Assembly: GCA_023230285.1 (NCBI GenBank)
Contig: JALNXP010000155.1
Coordinates: forward strand, 1 to 6,192
DNA: 6,192 bases
Source: Bacteroidales bacterium
GTDB taxonomy: Bacteria; Bacteroidota; Bacteroidia; Bacteroidales; BM520
Direction of reading: 5' to 3'
Shown here: positions 6,065-6,192 of the stretch, piece after piece
How the letters are laid out: every line of letters begins with the position of its first letter
How positions within the stretch are numbered: the first letter of the stretch is position 1
Notes under the pieces: model-generated
The model's database searches: none
Seen by the model: only the letters and a program-made list of their open reading frames with translations
Told to the model about the DNA's origin: nothing
Position numbers and translations under genes: made by a program

Positions 6065-6192
6065 ATCCGTGTCCAATCATCCGTGTCCAATCATCCGTGT
6101 CCAATCATCCGTGTCCAATCATCCGTGTCCAATCATCCGTGTCCAATCATCCGTGTCCAATCATCCGTGTCCAATCATCCGTGTCCAACCAT
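6065..6192 (+). repeat. Array of nine 14-nt repeats, continuing past the window edge
   Basis: ATCCGTGTCCAATC occurs eight times without a mismatch from 6065 to 6176, head to tail with no spacer. A ninth copy (6177-6190) has one change, ending AACC. The sequence continues as AT at the edge, so the array may go on. It is the same word as in the right arms of the left block, in the same orientation. The lack of mismatches points to recent expansion. Confidence 0.95.

Noticed and set aside
6025..6192. CRISPR array
   Set aside because: The repeats are 14 nt, directly abutting, with no unique spacers, and no cas gene is nearby.
6065..6192. Long plus-strand open frame through the 14-nt array, coding for a repeat protein
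   Set aside because: The array lacks stops on this strand only because of its composition. There is no ATG, the 14-nt period shifts frame at each copy, and nothing links it to a start.

Overview
The window looks like Bacteroidota chromosome, probably Bacteroidales. The signs are low GC, AT-rich leaders without Shine-Dalgarno sequences, promoter-like TAnnTTTG boxes (the -7 element of this phylum), two lipoproteins, and protein sequences of Bacteroidota type. No RNA gene, transposase, integrase or CRISPR array was seen.

Left part (1-1943, minus strand): most of a glycoside hydrolase family 31 lipoprotein, cut by the left edge. It is transcribed away from a pruA-type gene (2003-3628, plus), an L-glutamate gamma-semialdehyde dehydrogenase. 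The two start codons are only 59 bp apart, and candidate promoters for the two directions overlap there. A clear intrinsic terminator closes pruA at 3654-3686. A gene-free stretch of about 275 bp follows, holding a 15-nt direct repeat and a possible promoter.

Middle (3962-4726, plus): a 254-residue lipoprotein with two lipocalin-like repeats and a CKDD sequence after the lipid cysteine, which suggests surface display. Its function is unknown.

Right part (4726-6192): an accessory region built from repeats around one small gene. Three tandem units of about 186 bp start at the lipoprotein stop codon. Each has a left arm, an AT-rich core and a right arm made of copies of ATCCGTGTCCAAT. Then comes a 129-residue GxxExxY protein (5435-5824) with a PD-(D/E)xK nuclease-like D...ExK motif, a degenerate 15-nt tandem repeat just after it, and a second array with nine copies of a 14-nt form of the same ATCCGTGTCCAAT word, running off the right edge. 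A nuclease-fold gene bracketed by long arrays of one sequence word is the most interesting feature; a repeat-plus-nuclease element is proposed as a hypothesis.

The genes share no evident pathway. The GH31 enzyme would act on alpha-glucans in the periplasm or at the cell surface, PruA completes proline breakdown to glutamate in the cytoplasm, and the repeat/GxxExxY block looks inserted downstream of the lipoprotein gene.
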